Positions 39,983 to 49,075 of a DNA stretch of 64,000 nucleotides are shown here, piece after piece. Source of the stretch: an uncultured Opitutia bacterium (lineage in GTDB: Bacteria > Verrucomicrobiota > Verrucomicrobiia > Opitutales > Opitutaceae); assembly GCA_903902745.1 (NCBI GenBank), contig CAIUWA010000007.1, positions 1 to 64,000 of the forward strand. The letters run 5' to 3'. The position numbers and the translations under genes were made by a program. The notes beneath the pieces were generated by a model. That model saw only the letters and a list, made by a program, of their open reading frames with translations. It made no database searches and had not been told where the DNA came from. Every line of letters starts with the position of its first letter. Position 1 is the first letter of the stretch.

Positions 39983-40909
39983 TCACTTCATGGTGAAGAT
40001 GGCGGCGGTCTGTTCCAGGTAGGCGTCGATCCACCGGTGGAGGAACAGGAAATACAGCGCCCCGGCGATCGCGAGCATCGGGCCGAAGGGGACGTGCATG
40101 CCGAAGCCGATCTCAGCTGGCTGTCCGTCGGGCGTCTCGGCTCGGGGGGCGACCGGCGCGGGCTGGCCGGAGATTTTTTTCCAGACTTGGGCGAGGCCGA
40201 CCCAGATCGTGCCCACGAGCGCGCCGCCGAACACGCAAAAGACGGCGCCCTGCCAGCCGGCGAACGCCCCGATGGCGCCGACAAATTTCACGTCGCCGAA
40301 GCCCATCGCTTCCTTTTTCAGGACGGCTTCCGCAATCAGGGCGATCCACAGGACCAAGCCTGAGCCGATGAGCAATCCAATCAAAGCGCTCAAGCCGGAC
40401 TGCAGGCTGGCAACGACAAAGATCTCGTGCTGCTGGCCATGCAGTGTGGGGACGAAAAAAGAAAGCAGGACGCCGAGGACTCCCAGTCCGATAGTGAACA
40501 CATCGGGGATGACCATGTGGTCGAGATCGATGAAGGTCGCGCACATGAGCGCGCTGAGAAACAGCATGCCGCACAGCGCCTTGGCGTGGTCGGGAAAGAG
40601 CAGCCAGCATGCGAGAAAGAGCAGGGCCGTCAGCAGCTCCACGGCCGGATATCGAACCGAAAACGGCCGATGGCAGCAGCGGGCCCGTCCGCGGAGAATG
40701 AGCCAGGAAAGTATCGGGATGTTATCGTACCACGCGATAGGCTGTCCGCAACCGCAGTGGGAGCCGGGAGTGACGATGGATTTCCCGGCGGGAATCCGGT
40801 AGATGCAGACATTGAGGAAGCTGCCAATGCACGCGCCGAAGATAAAAACCACGATGGGAAAAAACCACGGAAAGGCGGCGGCGACTTCAGCCATGGCGGT
40901 GGAATTCAT
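39983..40909 (-). CDS. pilD: Prepilin peptidase (A24 family)
   Basis: A 308-residue polytopic membrane aspartyl peptidase/N-methylase that matures type IV pilin or type II secretion pseudopilins. The two catalytic aspartates are in ATFIDLDHMVIPD and MGFGDVKFVG. The N-terminal methylase region is present (GSFLNVCIYRIP, NIPILSWLILRGRARCC), with the zinc cysteines in a slightly altered arrangement (HCGCGQ and RCCHRPFS). A loop of about 45 residues separates the last spans. No pilin genes are adjacent. Confidence 0.9.
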   Translation of the reverse strand: MNSTAMAEVAAAFPWFFPIVVFIFGACIGSFLNVCIYRIPAGKSIVTPGSHCGCGQPIAWYDNIPILSWLILRGRARCCHRPFSVRYPAVELLTALLFLACWLLFPDHAKALCGMLFLSALMCATFIDLDHMVIPDVFTIGLGVLGVLLSFFVPTLHGQQHEIFVVASLQSGLSALIGLLIGSGLVLWIALIAEAVLKKEAMGFGDVKFVGAIGAFAGWQGAVFCVFGGALVGTIWVGLAQVWKKISGQPAPVAPRAETPDGQPAEIGFGMHVPFGPMLAIAGALYFLFLHRWIDAYLEQTAAIFTMK

Positions 40910-40969
40910 GCAGGAGGCCGGTGGGCAGGGCGACGTTCGCCAACGAAGCAGTCCCGTGCAAGCATGCTC

Positions 40970-41887
40970 CTAGGCTCCAAGGGCGGCCCGGGCGGCGGCC
41001 TGCATGGCGGGAGCGGTGCGGGCGGCGGGAATGCCGCTCCAGATCTCAAGGGACTTGGCTCCCTGGTGCACCAGCATCGAGAGTCCATTGGCGCAGGGAA
41101 TGGAAAGCGATTCCGCCTGGCGCAGAAGCGGGGTGCGCGCGGGGTTGTAGATCATGTCGAAGACGGCGGCCGGACGCGAGAGGGTGGCCAGATCGAGAGG
41201 GGAAGGATCATCAACCCGAAGGCCGGCGCTGGTGGCGTTGATGACGAGGGCCCCGGAGGGAAGCTTGGCGGGTGGCTCATCCGGGGCGAAACCATGTAGC
41301 GGGATGCCGGCCGCGAGCGGAGCGAGCCGGGCCAGGAGCGCGGCGAGGTTTTCGGGCGTGCGATTGGCGATCCAGAGGGAGGCGCAGCGGCGCTGCAGGC
41401 ATTCCACGGCGGCTCCCCGCGCGGCGCCGCCGGCGCCGAGGAGCACGATATGGGACCCTGCCAGCTGGCAGCCCAGCGTTTCATGCACGGCGGTATTGAG
41501 GCCGTAGCCATCGGTGTTGAAACCGTGCCAGTTGGCGCCCGTCCGGCGCAGCGTATTGACGGCCCCGACCGGCCGGGCGGCGGGATCGATCTCCGCGACC
41601 CGATCGAAGGCGATGACTTTGTGCGGCACGGTGAGATTGATGCCGTGGAAATTTTTTGCGTGTGCCAGCTCGAGCGCCTGGGGCAGTTCGTCCGGATGGA
41701 TCTCGAAGCGGAAATATTTCCAGCTGGCGAAGCGCGCATCATCGCGGGCGAGATCCGCGAGCGCGGCGTTGTGCATCGGCGGGCTGAGGGAGTGCCCGAT
41801 GGGGTGGCCAAACACCGCCAGGGCGGTGCCGGGGAACGACCACGATTCAAGGTCGCGCAGAGTGGGGACGGGACTGGCAGAGCTCAT
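40970..41887 (-). CDS. aroE: Shikimate dehydrogenase
   Basis: A 305-residue enzyme reducing 3-dehydroshikimate with NADPH. Substrate motifs: FGHPIGHSLSPPMHN, NLTVPHK (catalytic lysine) and GFNTDGYG; nucleotide loop VLLGAGGAARGA and ANRT; C-terminal NGLSMLVHQGAKSLEIW. The start at 41887 is chosen by length and by the motif distance from the N-terminus. Together with the DAHP synthase it places two steps of the shikimate pathway in the window, though they are not in one operon. Confidence 0.93.
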   Translation of the reverse strand: MSSASPVPTLRDLESWSFPGTALAVFGHPIGHSLSPPMHNAALADLARDDARFASWKYFRFEIHPDELPQALELAHAKNFHGINLTVPHKVIAFDRVAEIDPAARPVGAVNTLRRTGANWHGFNTDGYGLNTAVHETLGCQLAGSHIVLLGAGGAARGAAVECLQRRCASLWIANRTPENLAALLARLAPLAAGIPLHGFAPDEPPAKLPSGALVINATSAGLRVDDPSPLDLATLSRPAAVFDMIYNPARTPLLRQAESLSIPCANGLSMLVHQGAKSLEIWSGIPAARTAPAMQAAARAALGA

Positions 41888-41936
41888 GCGTTCGGCCCGA
41901 GACAACGCGGAACGCCCGCCGGAACGCGAATGAATT

Positions 41937-42812
41937 TCACGGCGGCACGTGCCGCTTGTAGGTGGCCTCGAACTCCTCGACAAAGCCGGCGAAAAGCCGG
42001 GCATGGGCTTCATTGCCCGCAGCCTGATAGTGGTTCACGAGATTGCGGCAGCTCCGGCACAGCACCTCACGCACCGGCGTGGGGGCCAGATCGGTGACCT
42101 TCGGCATGATCTGATTGGCCCGGAGCGCGGAAAAAATCTCCTCGGCGGTGCGGAAGACACCGCCGTCGAAGGGATCGATGAAAAACGGCGCGTCATCCAG
42201 GTAGCAGCCGACAACAAAACGCCCGGGCAGGCCGACCGGTTCCAAGGTGAGGCCGACGCGTTCCGCCACGAGCAGATAGATGACGCTCAGCGAGATGGGA
42301 ATACCGGTGCGGCGCGCGAGCACCTGGTCGATGAAGCTGTTGCGCGGATCGGTGTAGTCCTCGACGTTGCCGTGAAACCCGCCCTCGTGGAACAGCACGC
42401 GGTTGAGCACGCGGCATTTTTCCCGCGCGGAGCTGGGCTCGACGATCAGTTCGCGGCAGCGGTCCGCCAGCTGGTCGAGCGCCAGGCAGCACGCGGCCAC
42501 GTCGAGATCGGGCGACACCGTGCGGCTGAGCAGCAGGGCGCCGGTTTCGAGCTCGTAGTTGAGGGAGCGGATGAAGCCGCGAAACTCGGCCACGGGATCC
42601 GCGAACCGGAGTTCTTCGAGGAACCAGCGGGCGTGCCAGGCCATGATGCGGTGGGGGCCGCGTGCAGTGTCCTGGAGAAAATGCATCGCGGCCGGACCCT
42701 GCTGAGTGAATTGGGCGAGCAGGGCCTTGCGCACCGGTTCACTGGTGTCGTCGAGCAAACTCAGAAGGGCCTCGCGCAATCCTTCACTGAGTCGTTCAGT
42801 TGGCACGTGCAT
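41937..42812 (-). CDS. SirB1-like transglutaminase-fold protein
   Basis: A 291-residue cytoplasmic protein of the SirB1/YchA type. The conserved core is visible: LNRVLFHEGGFHGNVEDYTDPRNSF broken here into FHGNVEDYTDPRNSF, followed by IDQVLARRTGIPISLSVIY, VGLPGRFVVGCY and PFFIDPFDGG. These make a transglutaminase-like fold whose biochemical role is not settled. The start at 42812 (MHVPTERLSEGLREAL) fits the upstream helical domain. It lies 50 bases upstream of aroE and may be in its operon. Confidence 0.82.
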   Translation of the reverse strand: MHVPTERLSEGLREALLSLLDDTSEPVRKALLAQFTQQGPAAMHFLQDTARGPHRIMAWHARWFLEELRFADPVAEFRGFIRSLNYELETGALLLSRTVSPDLDVAACCLALDQLADRCRELIVEPSSAREKCRVLNRVLFHEGGFHGNVEDYTDPRNSFIDQVLARRTGIPISLSVIYLLVAERVGLTLEPVGLPGRFVVGCYLDDAPFFIDPFDGGVFRTAEEIFSALRANQIMPKVTDLAPTPVREVLCRSCRNLVNHYQAAGNEAHARLFAGFVEEFEATYKRHVPP

Positions 42813-42896
42813 GAGACGAAAAAGGTTTCGCCCTGCTGGCAATCAGGAAACGGGCCAACGCGAAAAAAATTCCGCGGATTTTCTTGAGCCGGAAGC

Positions 42897-43592
42897 TTAT
42901 TCCCGTGCGCCGAAGAGGGCGGTGCCGACCCGCACGATCGTGCTCCCGGCGGCGACCGCCTCGGCAAGATCCCCGCTCATCCCCATCGAGAGCTCGCGCA
43001 GCGGCGTGCCGAACCGGGTGGCAAGTTGATCACGAAGCAGGCGCAGGCTGGCGAAGGTGCGCCGGGCGACCTCGGGATCGGTGGAAAGCGGGGCAATAGT
43101 CATGAGGCCATCGACGCGCAGATTCTTCCCGGCCAGCGCGGCCTCCAGCAGCGGAGGAGCCCCGGCGGGATCGACGCCGTGCTTGGCCGGATCATTGCCG
43201 GCGTTGACCTGAAGCAGGATGGGGAGGGTTTTGCCCAGCTCGGCGGCGGCGCGGTCGAGCTGGAGGACCAGCTTCATGCTGTCGACACTCTGCACGCGGT
43301 CAAAATGCCGGGCGGCGAGCCCGGCCTTGTTGGACTGGAGGTGGCCGATAAGTTCCCAGGCAATGGCGGCGGTGGACTGTGCGCGCTTTTCCACCCCCTC
43401 CTGCACCCGGTTTTCACCCACGGCCCGCAACCCATAGCGGGCGGCATATTCCACCGCTGCCGGGGGGTGAGTTTTGGTCACGGCCAGCAGCTCGACCCCG
43501 AGGGGATCCCGGCCCGCCAGGCGGCAGGCCGCGGTCATCCGGGCCCGAATTTCATCGGTCCGGCGGGCGAATTCCTCATAGGGGATGAACAT
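42897..43592 (-). CDS. YggS-family PLP-binding protein
   Basis: A 231-residue pyridoxal-phosphate homeostasis protein with an alanine-racemase-like barrel. The PLP lysine is in LLAVTKTHPP; other conserved segments are VGENRVQEG, WELIGHLQSNK, LLQVNAGND, RVDGLMTIAP, and the C-terminal phosphate-binding SMGMSGDL followed by GSTIVRVGTALFG. The family controls vitamin B6 pools rather than catalysing a reaction. Divergent from the LysR gene. Confidence 0.92.
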   Translation of the reverse strand: MFIPYEEFARRTDEIRARMTAACRLAGRDPLGVELLAVTKTHPPAAVEYAARYGLRAVGENRVQEGVEKRAQSTAAIAWELIGHLQSNKAGLAARHFDRVQSVDSMKLVLQLDRAAAELGKTLPILLQVNAGNDPAKHGVDPAGAPPLLEAALAGKNLRVDGLMTIAPLSTDPEVARRTFASLRLLRDQLATRFGTPLRELSMGMSGDLAEAVAAGSTIVRVGTALFGARE

Positions 43593-43671
43593 GGTCTGAC
43601 TTTAGCTAATCTAATTAAGCATTTACGGCGCGGAGGCTTCTTTATTCTATGGGCAACAACGCGGGCTTATC

Positions 43672-44571
43672 ATGCAAATTGAAAATTTCAAAATCTTCGC
43701 CGACTTGGTCGAGACCAAGAGCTTCTCCAAATCGGCCAAGCTGAACGGCATTACCCAGTCAGCCGTCAGCCAGCAGGCGCGGGCGATGGAGCGGCACTTC
43801 AAGACACTCCTGATCGACCGGAGCCAGAAGCAGTTCCAGCTGACGCGCGAGGGACTGCGCGTGTACGACTCGGCGAAGGAGATCCTGCATACCTACGACA
43901 AGCTACTGAGCGAATTGCAGGAGATGAAAAAGGTGATCAGCGGCACCATCCGCATCTCGACCATCTACTCGATCGGCCTGCATGAGCTGCCGCCGTACAT
44001 CAAGAAATTCCTCCATGACTACCCCTCCGTCAATGTGCGGGTGGAATACCGCCGCTCGAACCTAGTCTACGAGGACATCCTGCACAACTCGGTGGATTTC
44101 GGGCTGGTGGCCTTTCCCATCAAGCAGCGCCAGATCGAGGTGCTGACCTTCCGCAGCGACCACCTGGTGCTCATCACGCACCCCAATCATCCGCTCGCGA
44201 AGCGGGGGGAGATCGAGGTAAAAGATCTGGCCGATCATAAATTCATCGGCTTCGACCCGGACATCCCGACCCGCAAGGCGGTGGACCAGATTTTCCGGGA
44301 GAACAAAATCGAAAGCGAGCCGGTGATGGAGTTCGACAACATCGAGACCGTGAAGCGCGCGGTGGAGATCGACCACGGCATTGCGATCGTGCCACAGGCG
44401 ACGGTCCAGCAGGAGTCGAAGGCGGGTACGCTGGCGGTGCTGCCCTTCAAGGGACGGAATTTTACGCGGCCTCTGGCCATCCTGCACCGCAAGGGCCGCG
44501 TGCTCACGCCGGCGATGAAGAAATTCATCGAGACACTGGGGCTCGACCTGCCCGAGGCGCGCGACACCTGA
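43672..44571 (+). CDS. LysR-family transcriptional regulator
   Basis: A 299-residue regulator: N-terminal winged helix (FADLVETKSFSKSAKLNGITQSAVSQQARAME), linker helix, and periplasmic-binding-like effector domain (ISGTIRISTIYSIGLHELP onward). The overall pattern is closest to CysB/CbbR-like members. It is divergent from the yggS-type gene across 79 bases, the usual place for a LysR operator, and is followed after 5 bases by a TlpA-like gene, suggesting co-transcription. The inducer is unknown. Confidence 0.9.
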   Translation: MQIENFKIFADLVETKSFSKSAKLNGITQSAVSQQARAMERHFKTLLIDRSQKQFQLTREGLRVYDSAKEILHTYDKLLSELQEMKKVISGTIRISTIYSIGLHELPPYIKKFLHDYPSVNVRVEYRRSNLVYEDILHNSVDFGLVAFPIKQRQIEVLTFRSDHLVLITHPNHPLAKRGEIEVKDLADHKFIGFDPDIPTRKAVDQIFRENKIESEPVMEFDNIETVKRAVEIDHGIAIVPQATVQQESKAGTLAVLPFKGRNFTRPLAILHRKGRVLTPAMKKFIETLGLDLPEARDT

Positions 44572-44576
44572 GTTTT

Positions 44577-45083
44577 GTGGAAATTTCCCGCCGCTTCGTT
44601 GGGCTGGCCTTGGCCATATTTTTGCTCGGTTTGACCGCCTGTCAGCCGGCGGTCCAGCTGCCCAGGCTCGGCCGGGCACCCGCTTGGAAGCTGAAGGATC
44701 TCGATGGCAAGGAGGTCTCGTCCGAGCAATTTCGCGGCAAAGTGGTGATCGTCGATTTTTGGGCCACCTGGTGCGTGCCATGCGTCGAGGAGATCCCCGG
44801 CCACATCAAGCTGCAGGAGAAATACGGCAAGGACGGCCTCGTCGTCGTCGGGGTCTCGCTGGACGAAGCCGGGCCGGATCACGTGCGGGCGTTTGTGAAG
44901 GCGAAGGGCATGAATTATCAGGTGGTCATGGCCAAACTCGAGGCGGTGGAGGCGATCTTTGGCGGCATGGTGGTGCTGCCAACCAAACTGATCATCGACC
45001 GCACAGGCGAGATTCGCGACCGACAGGTTGGCGCCGAGCCGGCGGCCGATATCGAAAAAAAGGTCAGGGCGGTCCTGAAGTAA
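44577..45083 (+). CDS. TlpA-like thiol:disulphide lipoprotein
   Basis: A 168-residue thioredoxin-fold lipoprotein. A GTG start gives a signal segment with lipobox (LLGLTAC), then the TlpA/ResA domain with active site FWATWCVPCVEEIPG and the cis-proline region VLPTKLIIDRTG. Such membrane-anchored reductases keep cysteines of apocytochromes or other exported proteins reduced. It is read from the same transcript as the LysR gene. Confidence 0.9.
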   Translation: MEISRRFVGLALAIFLLGLTACQPAVQLPRLGRAPAWKLKDLDGKEVSSEQFRGKVVIVDFWATWCVPCVEEIPGHIKLQEKYGKDGLVVVGVSLDEAGPDHVRAFVKAKGMNYQVVMAKLEAVEAIFGGMVVLPTKLIIDRTGEIRDRQVGAEPAADIEKKVRAVLK

Positions 45084-45137
45084 AACGGGACGGGCCCTGA
45101 TACAGTCCGTCGAGAGGGGCGGAGGCCGGAAAAATAA

Positions 45138-45168
45138 GGGCCCGCCGGTAACCCCTAACGGCGGGCCC
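45138..45168. promoter_or_regulatory. GC hairpin with GTAACCCCTAA loop
   Basis: Stem GGGCCCGCCG / CGGCGGGCCC around GTAACCCCTAA, preceded by AAAAATAA and followed by A-C-TATTTTCTTA. The stem sequence differs from that at 37551-37580 while the loop and flanks are nearly the same. It lies between convergent genes and could serve as a bidirectional terminator; a small hairpin (TCCGC..GCGGA) follows at about 45181-45195. Confidence 0.6.
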
Positions 45169-45353
45169 ACTATTTTCTTATCCGCCTGGCGCGGACATCC
45201 ATGTCTCCGTGAAACCCCACCGAAGCAGGACTTCGCAGAATGGATTTATTTCAGCATCGTCCATGCCAAGGCCCGATCCGGAATGGAATTTGAGCTACTT
45301 TTCGCCGGCTACGGGGAAAAGCGGCGAGGTTGGGACCTTGCGGTCGATCCGGC

Positions 45354-46961
45354 TTAAAAAAAAGGCGTCTGCGTTTCCGCGGTGAACCGGGTGAGATTCG
45401 ACAATTCATCCGCGACTTCCCGGTCGCTCCGGCAGCGCGGCATTTTATTCTGGCCGCCCCATTTGCCCTTCTGCCGCATCCAGTGCTCAAAGACCCCCGG
45501 AATGACCAGCCGCACCACGGGCATTTCCAAGCCGCCGCCCTTGCGCTTGGCCTCGTAGTCCTCGTTGTTCCGCTGGAGTTCGGCGTCGAGCTCGGGGGCC
45601 ATGATGGGGCCGGTGGGGGTTTCGGCCGTACCAGGCTTGAGCTCGATCCACCATTCGTGGCGGCCGCGCTTCTGGCCGGTGAGCGAACTGGCGAACACCG
45701 GGGCGACATGGAAATTCACGATCTGCCAGCCATGGCGCTGGCAAACGCCGAAGAGCGCATCCGTGAGCTCCTTCTCGATGACATGCTCGCCGAACGCGCT
45801 GAGCTGGAGGTTGGTCCGGCCCACATAAATCAACCGGGGCGGCTCCGTGGAAATAAACCGCACCACGTCACCGATCACATAGCGTGAGAGCCCGGCGGGA
45901 GTGGTCAGCAGCAAGGCGTAGTCCACGCCGACCTGCACCTCCTCCAGCGGCACCACCTTGCCGCCGAGGCCCGCCAGCTTGGTGCCGTCAAAATCCTTCA
46001 TCGGCAGGAACTCGAAGAAAATTCCCGCATCGGTCATCAACCTGAGGCCGAGGGCGCTGTCGGCGTCCTGGGCGGCGATGAAGGCCTCCGAGGCCGGGTA
46101 GACCTCGTGGAAATTCACCGTCGGGCCCAGCGCGGCGCGCAGTTCGTCCGCGAAGGGTGTGATGGGGACGCCGCCATGCACGAGGCACTCCAGGTTGGGC
46201 CAGAGTTCCTGCAGGTGGTTCAACCGCGTCCGGTCGGAGTCGACCCGGAGGCGAATCTGCTCGGCGAGGATAAGGATCCAACTGGGAATGCCGGCGACCA
46301 TGGTGATGTCGCGATTCCAGGTCCGCTCGACAATGGCGTCGATTTTAGCCGGCCAGTTGGACATTTGCGCGATCTGCGTGCCGGGTTCGTAAAGATGCTC
46401 CTCGACCCAGGAGGGCAGATTGAGCGCGGCGAGGCCGCTCAGGTCACCGCCATAGGCGACGAAGGGGGCCGACTCCGGCAGCGGGGCCAGGGTCGTCGAT
46501 CCGCCCAGGAAAAGATGCCGCCCACGAAAAACCCCGGCATGGCCCGTGCGAGCGGCGTAATAGAGCAGAGAATCGAGGCCGGTCTGGCGGAAGTGCTCCA
46601 TCATCTCCGCCGTGACTGGCAGATACTTGGTCCGGCCCGCAGTGGTGCCGGAGGACACGGCATAATAGGCGCACTGGCCGGGCCAGAGCACATCGGCTTC
46701 GCCGAGCTTCATCCGCTCGATGTAGGGCGCGAACTGCTCGTAAGTTTGGGGCGGCACTCGCTCGCGAAAGGCGGAGTATTTCATCCCCTTCTCCAAACCC
46801 GCCTTGTGTCCGTAGGTGGTGGCGGACATTCGGGCCATCAGGCGCCGCCAAATGCGGGTCTGAGCCGCCCCGGATTTTTGCGGACGCCGCAACCGGCGCG
46901 CCGCGCGCGCGGTCAAAAAATCCGCGCCGAGATAAAAAAGGCTTTTGGGCAGGGCCGGCAT
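45354..46961 (-). CDS. GH3-family acyl-adenylating enzyme
   Basis: A 535-residue protein of the GH3 auxin-responsive family, part of the ANL adenylating superfamily. The ATP motif is AVSSGTTAGRTKYLPVT, followed by EVYPASEAFIA (adenylate-binding region), RYVIGDVVRFI and the C-terminal hinge region (VGRTNLQLSAFGEHV). Plant GH3 enzymes join amino acids to hormone acids; the bacterial substrate is unknown. It lies just upstream, in the same direction, of nothing but downstream of an alpha/beta hydrolase gene across a 65-base gap, so the two may share a transcript. Confidence 0.88.
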   Translation of the reverse strand: MPALPKSLFYLGADFLTARAARRLRRPQKSGAAQTRIWRRLMARMSATTYGHKAGLEKGMKYSAFRERVPPQTYEQFAPYIERMKLGEADVLWPGQCAYYAVSSGTTAGRTKYLPVTAEMMEHFRQTGLDSLLYYAARTGHAGVFRGRHLFLGGSTTLAPLPESAPFVAYGGDLSGLAALNLPSWVEEHLYEPGTQIAQMSNWPAKIDAIVERTWNRDITMVAGIPSWILILAEQIRLRVDSDRTRLNHLQELWPNLECLVHGGVPITPFADELRAALGPTVNFHEVYPASEAFIAAQDADSALGLRLMTDAGIFFEFLPMKDFDGTKLAGLGGKVVPLEEVQVGVDYALLLTTPAGLSRYVIGDVVRFISTEPPRLIYVGRTNLQLSAFGEHVIEKELTDALFGVCQRHGWQIVNFHVAPVFASSLTGQKRGRHEWWIELKPGTAETPTGPIMAPELDAELQRNNEDYEAKRKGGGLEMPVVRLVIPGVFEHWMRQKGKWGGQNKMPRCRSDREVADELSNLTRFTAETQTPFF

Positions 46962-47026
46962 GGGCGGTGCGCCGCGCCGGGCACCGGATCAAGGCAGCGC
47001 GGCGCAAGGTGGAGCGGCAAGCGAAT

Positions 47027-48136
47027 TCAGGCCCTGGCGCCGAGCTTACCCTTTTTTAGCCCCCGATAAAACGCCCGGATCGGTGGCAGAAAGTTAAAAA
47101 CATGGAAAATCAGCGAGGCATGCTGCACCGGGGTTCCGCGGGGATTCGTGACCACCCGCACTGTTCCGTTCGAAAAATACGCGCGGGGCGCCCGTTCCAG
47201 TGCGAAGCGGGTGGGCGAATTTTCCGCCAGGGCCGAGGCCTCCTTCTCGGCGTAGAGAATCAGGGCCGGGGCGTCCGAAAGCGGCAGGTTTTCCGGTGAA
47301 AAATAGTCCGCCGGCGACGGCATCCCCTTCAGGGCCTGCACGCGTTCGCAGGCCCCGGCGGCATCGATACTCTGGATGGCATCCAGCACGCCGTGGCGCA
47401 GGCGCTCGAGCTCCCCGCGGGTCATCAAGGTGTGGAGCGACTCCTTGTTTTGCGCCCCGGCCTCGAACATCTTCCGGAAAACCGCCCGGGATTTCTCGAT
47501 GCCCGCGTCGGTCACGGTGCCCTCGAAATACGGCTTGAGGGCCCGGCCCACGAGGGTGGTGGGTTTGTGCGTGCCCGGCTCGAGCAAATCCTCCGCGCAG
47601 GCCACCGGGCTGACCAGAATCATGCCGCCCAGGCCGTCCGGCCGGCCGGCGCGGCGCCGGCGGCGCAGCCACTCCAGCAACAGGCCACAGCCAAAGCTCA
47701 CCGTGAACAGCACCGGCTGCTGGCCATGGAGCACGCGGAGTTCCTCCACCAGGTCGTCGAGCTGGGCACAGAACAGGTCGACGGAAAAGCCGTGCCGCGA
47801 ATAATTGAAGTAATAGAGGCTGCCAAACTTCAGCAGGCGGCCGCGCAGCAGATAAACCTGCTCGGTCGCATCGGGGACAAAGCCACCCATCACAATGGTC
47901 GGCACGCCTCCCTTGCGCTGCTCATGGAGCACGGTGGATTTCTGGCGGGGATGGGCCAGGCCGCTTTCCAGCACGGCTTCCTGGGCATGTCGCATGGTCG
48001 GCGAAAAGGGCAGCGGACGAGGCGGGCGCAGCTTGTAGCCGGCGGTCCGCACAAAAGTCCGGATCGAAAGTGCAGGCGGCCATTGGCTCATTTGAGCCAG
48101 CAAGTGCAGGGCGGGAGATAAACTGAGCTCAGGCAT
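47027..48136 (-). CDS. Alpha/beta hydrolase family protein
   Basis: A 369-residue predicted alpha/beta hydrolase. The start at 48136 (MPELSLSPALHLLAQM) is preferred; the longer frame upstream runs antisense through the pseudouridine synthase gene. The core shows VPTIVMGGFVPDATEQVYLLR, YFNYSRHGFSVDLFCAQL and a nucleophile-elbow-like VLFTVSFGCGLLLEWL, with GMILVSPVAC and ALILYAEKEASAL as later strands. No substrate is evident. It probably shares a transcript with the GH3-family gene downstream. Confidence 0.75.
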   Translation of the reverse strand: MPELSLSPALHLLAQMSQWPPALSIRTFVRTAGYKLRPPRPLPFSPTMRHAQEAVLESGLAHPRQKSTVLHEQRKGGVPTIVMGGFVPDATEQVYLLRGRLLKFGSLYYFNYSRHGFSVDLFCAQLDDLVEELRVLHGQQPVLFTVSFGCGLLLEWLRRRRRAGRPDGLGGMILVSPVACAEDLLEPGTHKPTTLVGRALKPYFEGTVTDAGIEKSRAVFRKMFEAGAQNKESLHTLMTRGELERLRHGVLDAIQSIDAAGACERVQALKGMPSPADYFSPENLPLSDAPALILYAEKEASALAENSPTRFALERAPRAYFSNGTVRVVTNPRGTPVQHASLIFHVFNFLPPIRAFYRGLKKGKLGARA

Positions 48137-48283
48137 GGGGTTGACGGCGAGCAGTCTGGATAGTGGAGGCTGGCACAGGCAAAGGCAAATCAAGGCTGCC
48201 ACGGAATATTCACCACGATGGCACGCCCATGTGACTTTTCCCTTTGCGTGCGGTTCCACCCCGGGAGAGAAAGGCTGCCGCGC

Positions 48284-49069
48284 ATGCCACTTCCCCCTGT
48301 CATCCATGAGGACGCCGCGCTCATTGCCTTCGACAAGCCCAGCGGGATGCTGGTGGCGCCTGATCGCTGGGACAAGACGCGCGAGAACCTGATGGGCCTG
48401 GTGCATGCCCGGCTCGGCCAGGGCGTCGCCAACGTCCACCGCCTGGATGCCGACACCAGCGGTTTGCTGCTGTGCGCGAAAACCAAGCCCGCGCTGGATT
48501 TCCTCAGCGGCCAGTTCCAGTCCAAGACCGTGGGGAAAAAATATCACGCGCTCGTCGTCGTGCTGCCCACCGACGAGGCGATGAAGGTGGTGACGCCGGT
48601 CAGGGCGCCGGAAGGCGGCCTGCCCGCGGCGTTTACCGTGGACCTTGCGCTCGGGGAGGACGAAAGGCAGCCCGGCCGGATGCGCGTCTTCAAAAAACGC
48701 GGCGGCAAGGCCAGCCTGACGGAGTTCCGGGTACTGGAACAGCACGGGAGGTTTGCCTTCGTCGAGTGCCGGCCATTGACCGGGCGCACCCACCAGATCC
48801 GGGTTCATCTCGCCGCCGCGGGAGCTCCGGTCCTGAACGACCCGTTTTATGGCGATCCGGAAATCAAGCTCCTCCTGTCCGACCTGAAACGCCGCTACAA
48901 GGGCCGCGAGGAGGAAAAGCCGCTGATTGCCCGGCTGGCGCTGCATGCGAGCGAATTGACCATCACGCATCCGGACACCCGCGAGCCGATCACCCTGCAG
49001 GCTCCCTTGCCACGCGAGTTCGAGGTGGCGCTGAAGTACCTGAGAAAATTTCCGGCGGGGCGCCGCTGA
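48284..49069 (+). CDS. RluA-type pseudouridine synthase
   Basis: A 261-residue enzyme that isomerises uridine in RNA. The catalytic motif HRLDADTSGLLLCAK carries the essential aspartate; DKPSGMLVAP, KKYHALV and GRTHQIRVHLAAAGAPVLND are other family blocks. There is no S4 domain. The start at 48284 follows a clean N-terminus PVIHEDAALIAFDKPSG. The RNA target cannot be told from sequence. Confidence 0.9.
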   Translation: MPLPPVIHEDAALIAFDKPSGMLVAPDRWDKTRENLMGLVHARLGQGVANVHRLDADTSGLLLCAKTKPALDFLSGQFQSKTVGKKYHALVVVLPTDEAMKVVTPVRAPEGGLPAAFTVDLALGEDERQPGRMRVFKKRGGKASLTEFRVLEQHGRFAFVECRPLTGRTHQIRVHLAAAGAPVLNDPFYGDPEIKLLLSDLKRRYKGREEEKPLIARLALHASELTITHPDTREPITLQAPLPREFEVALKYLRKFPAGRR

Positions 49070-49075
49070 TCCAGC

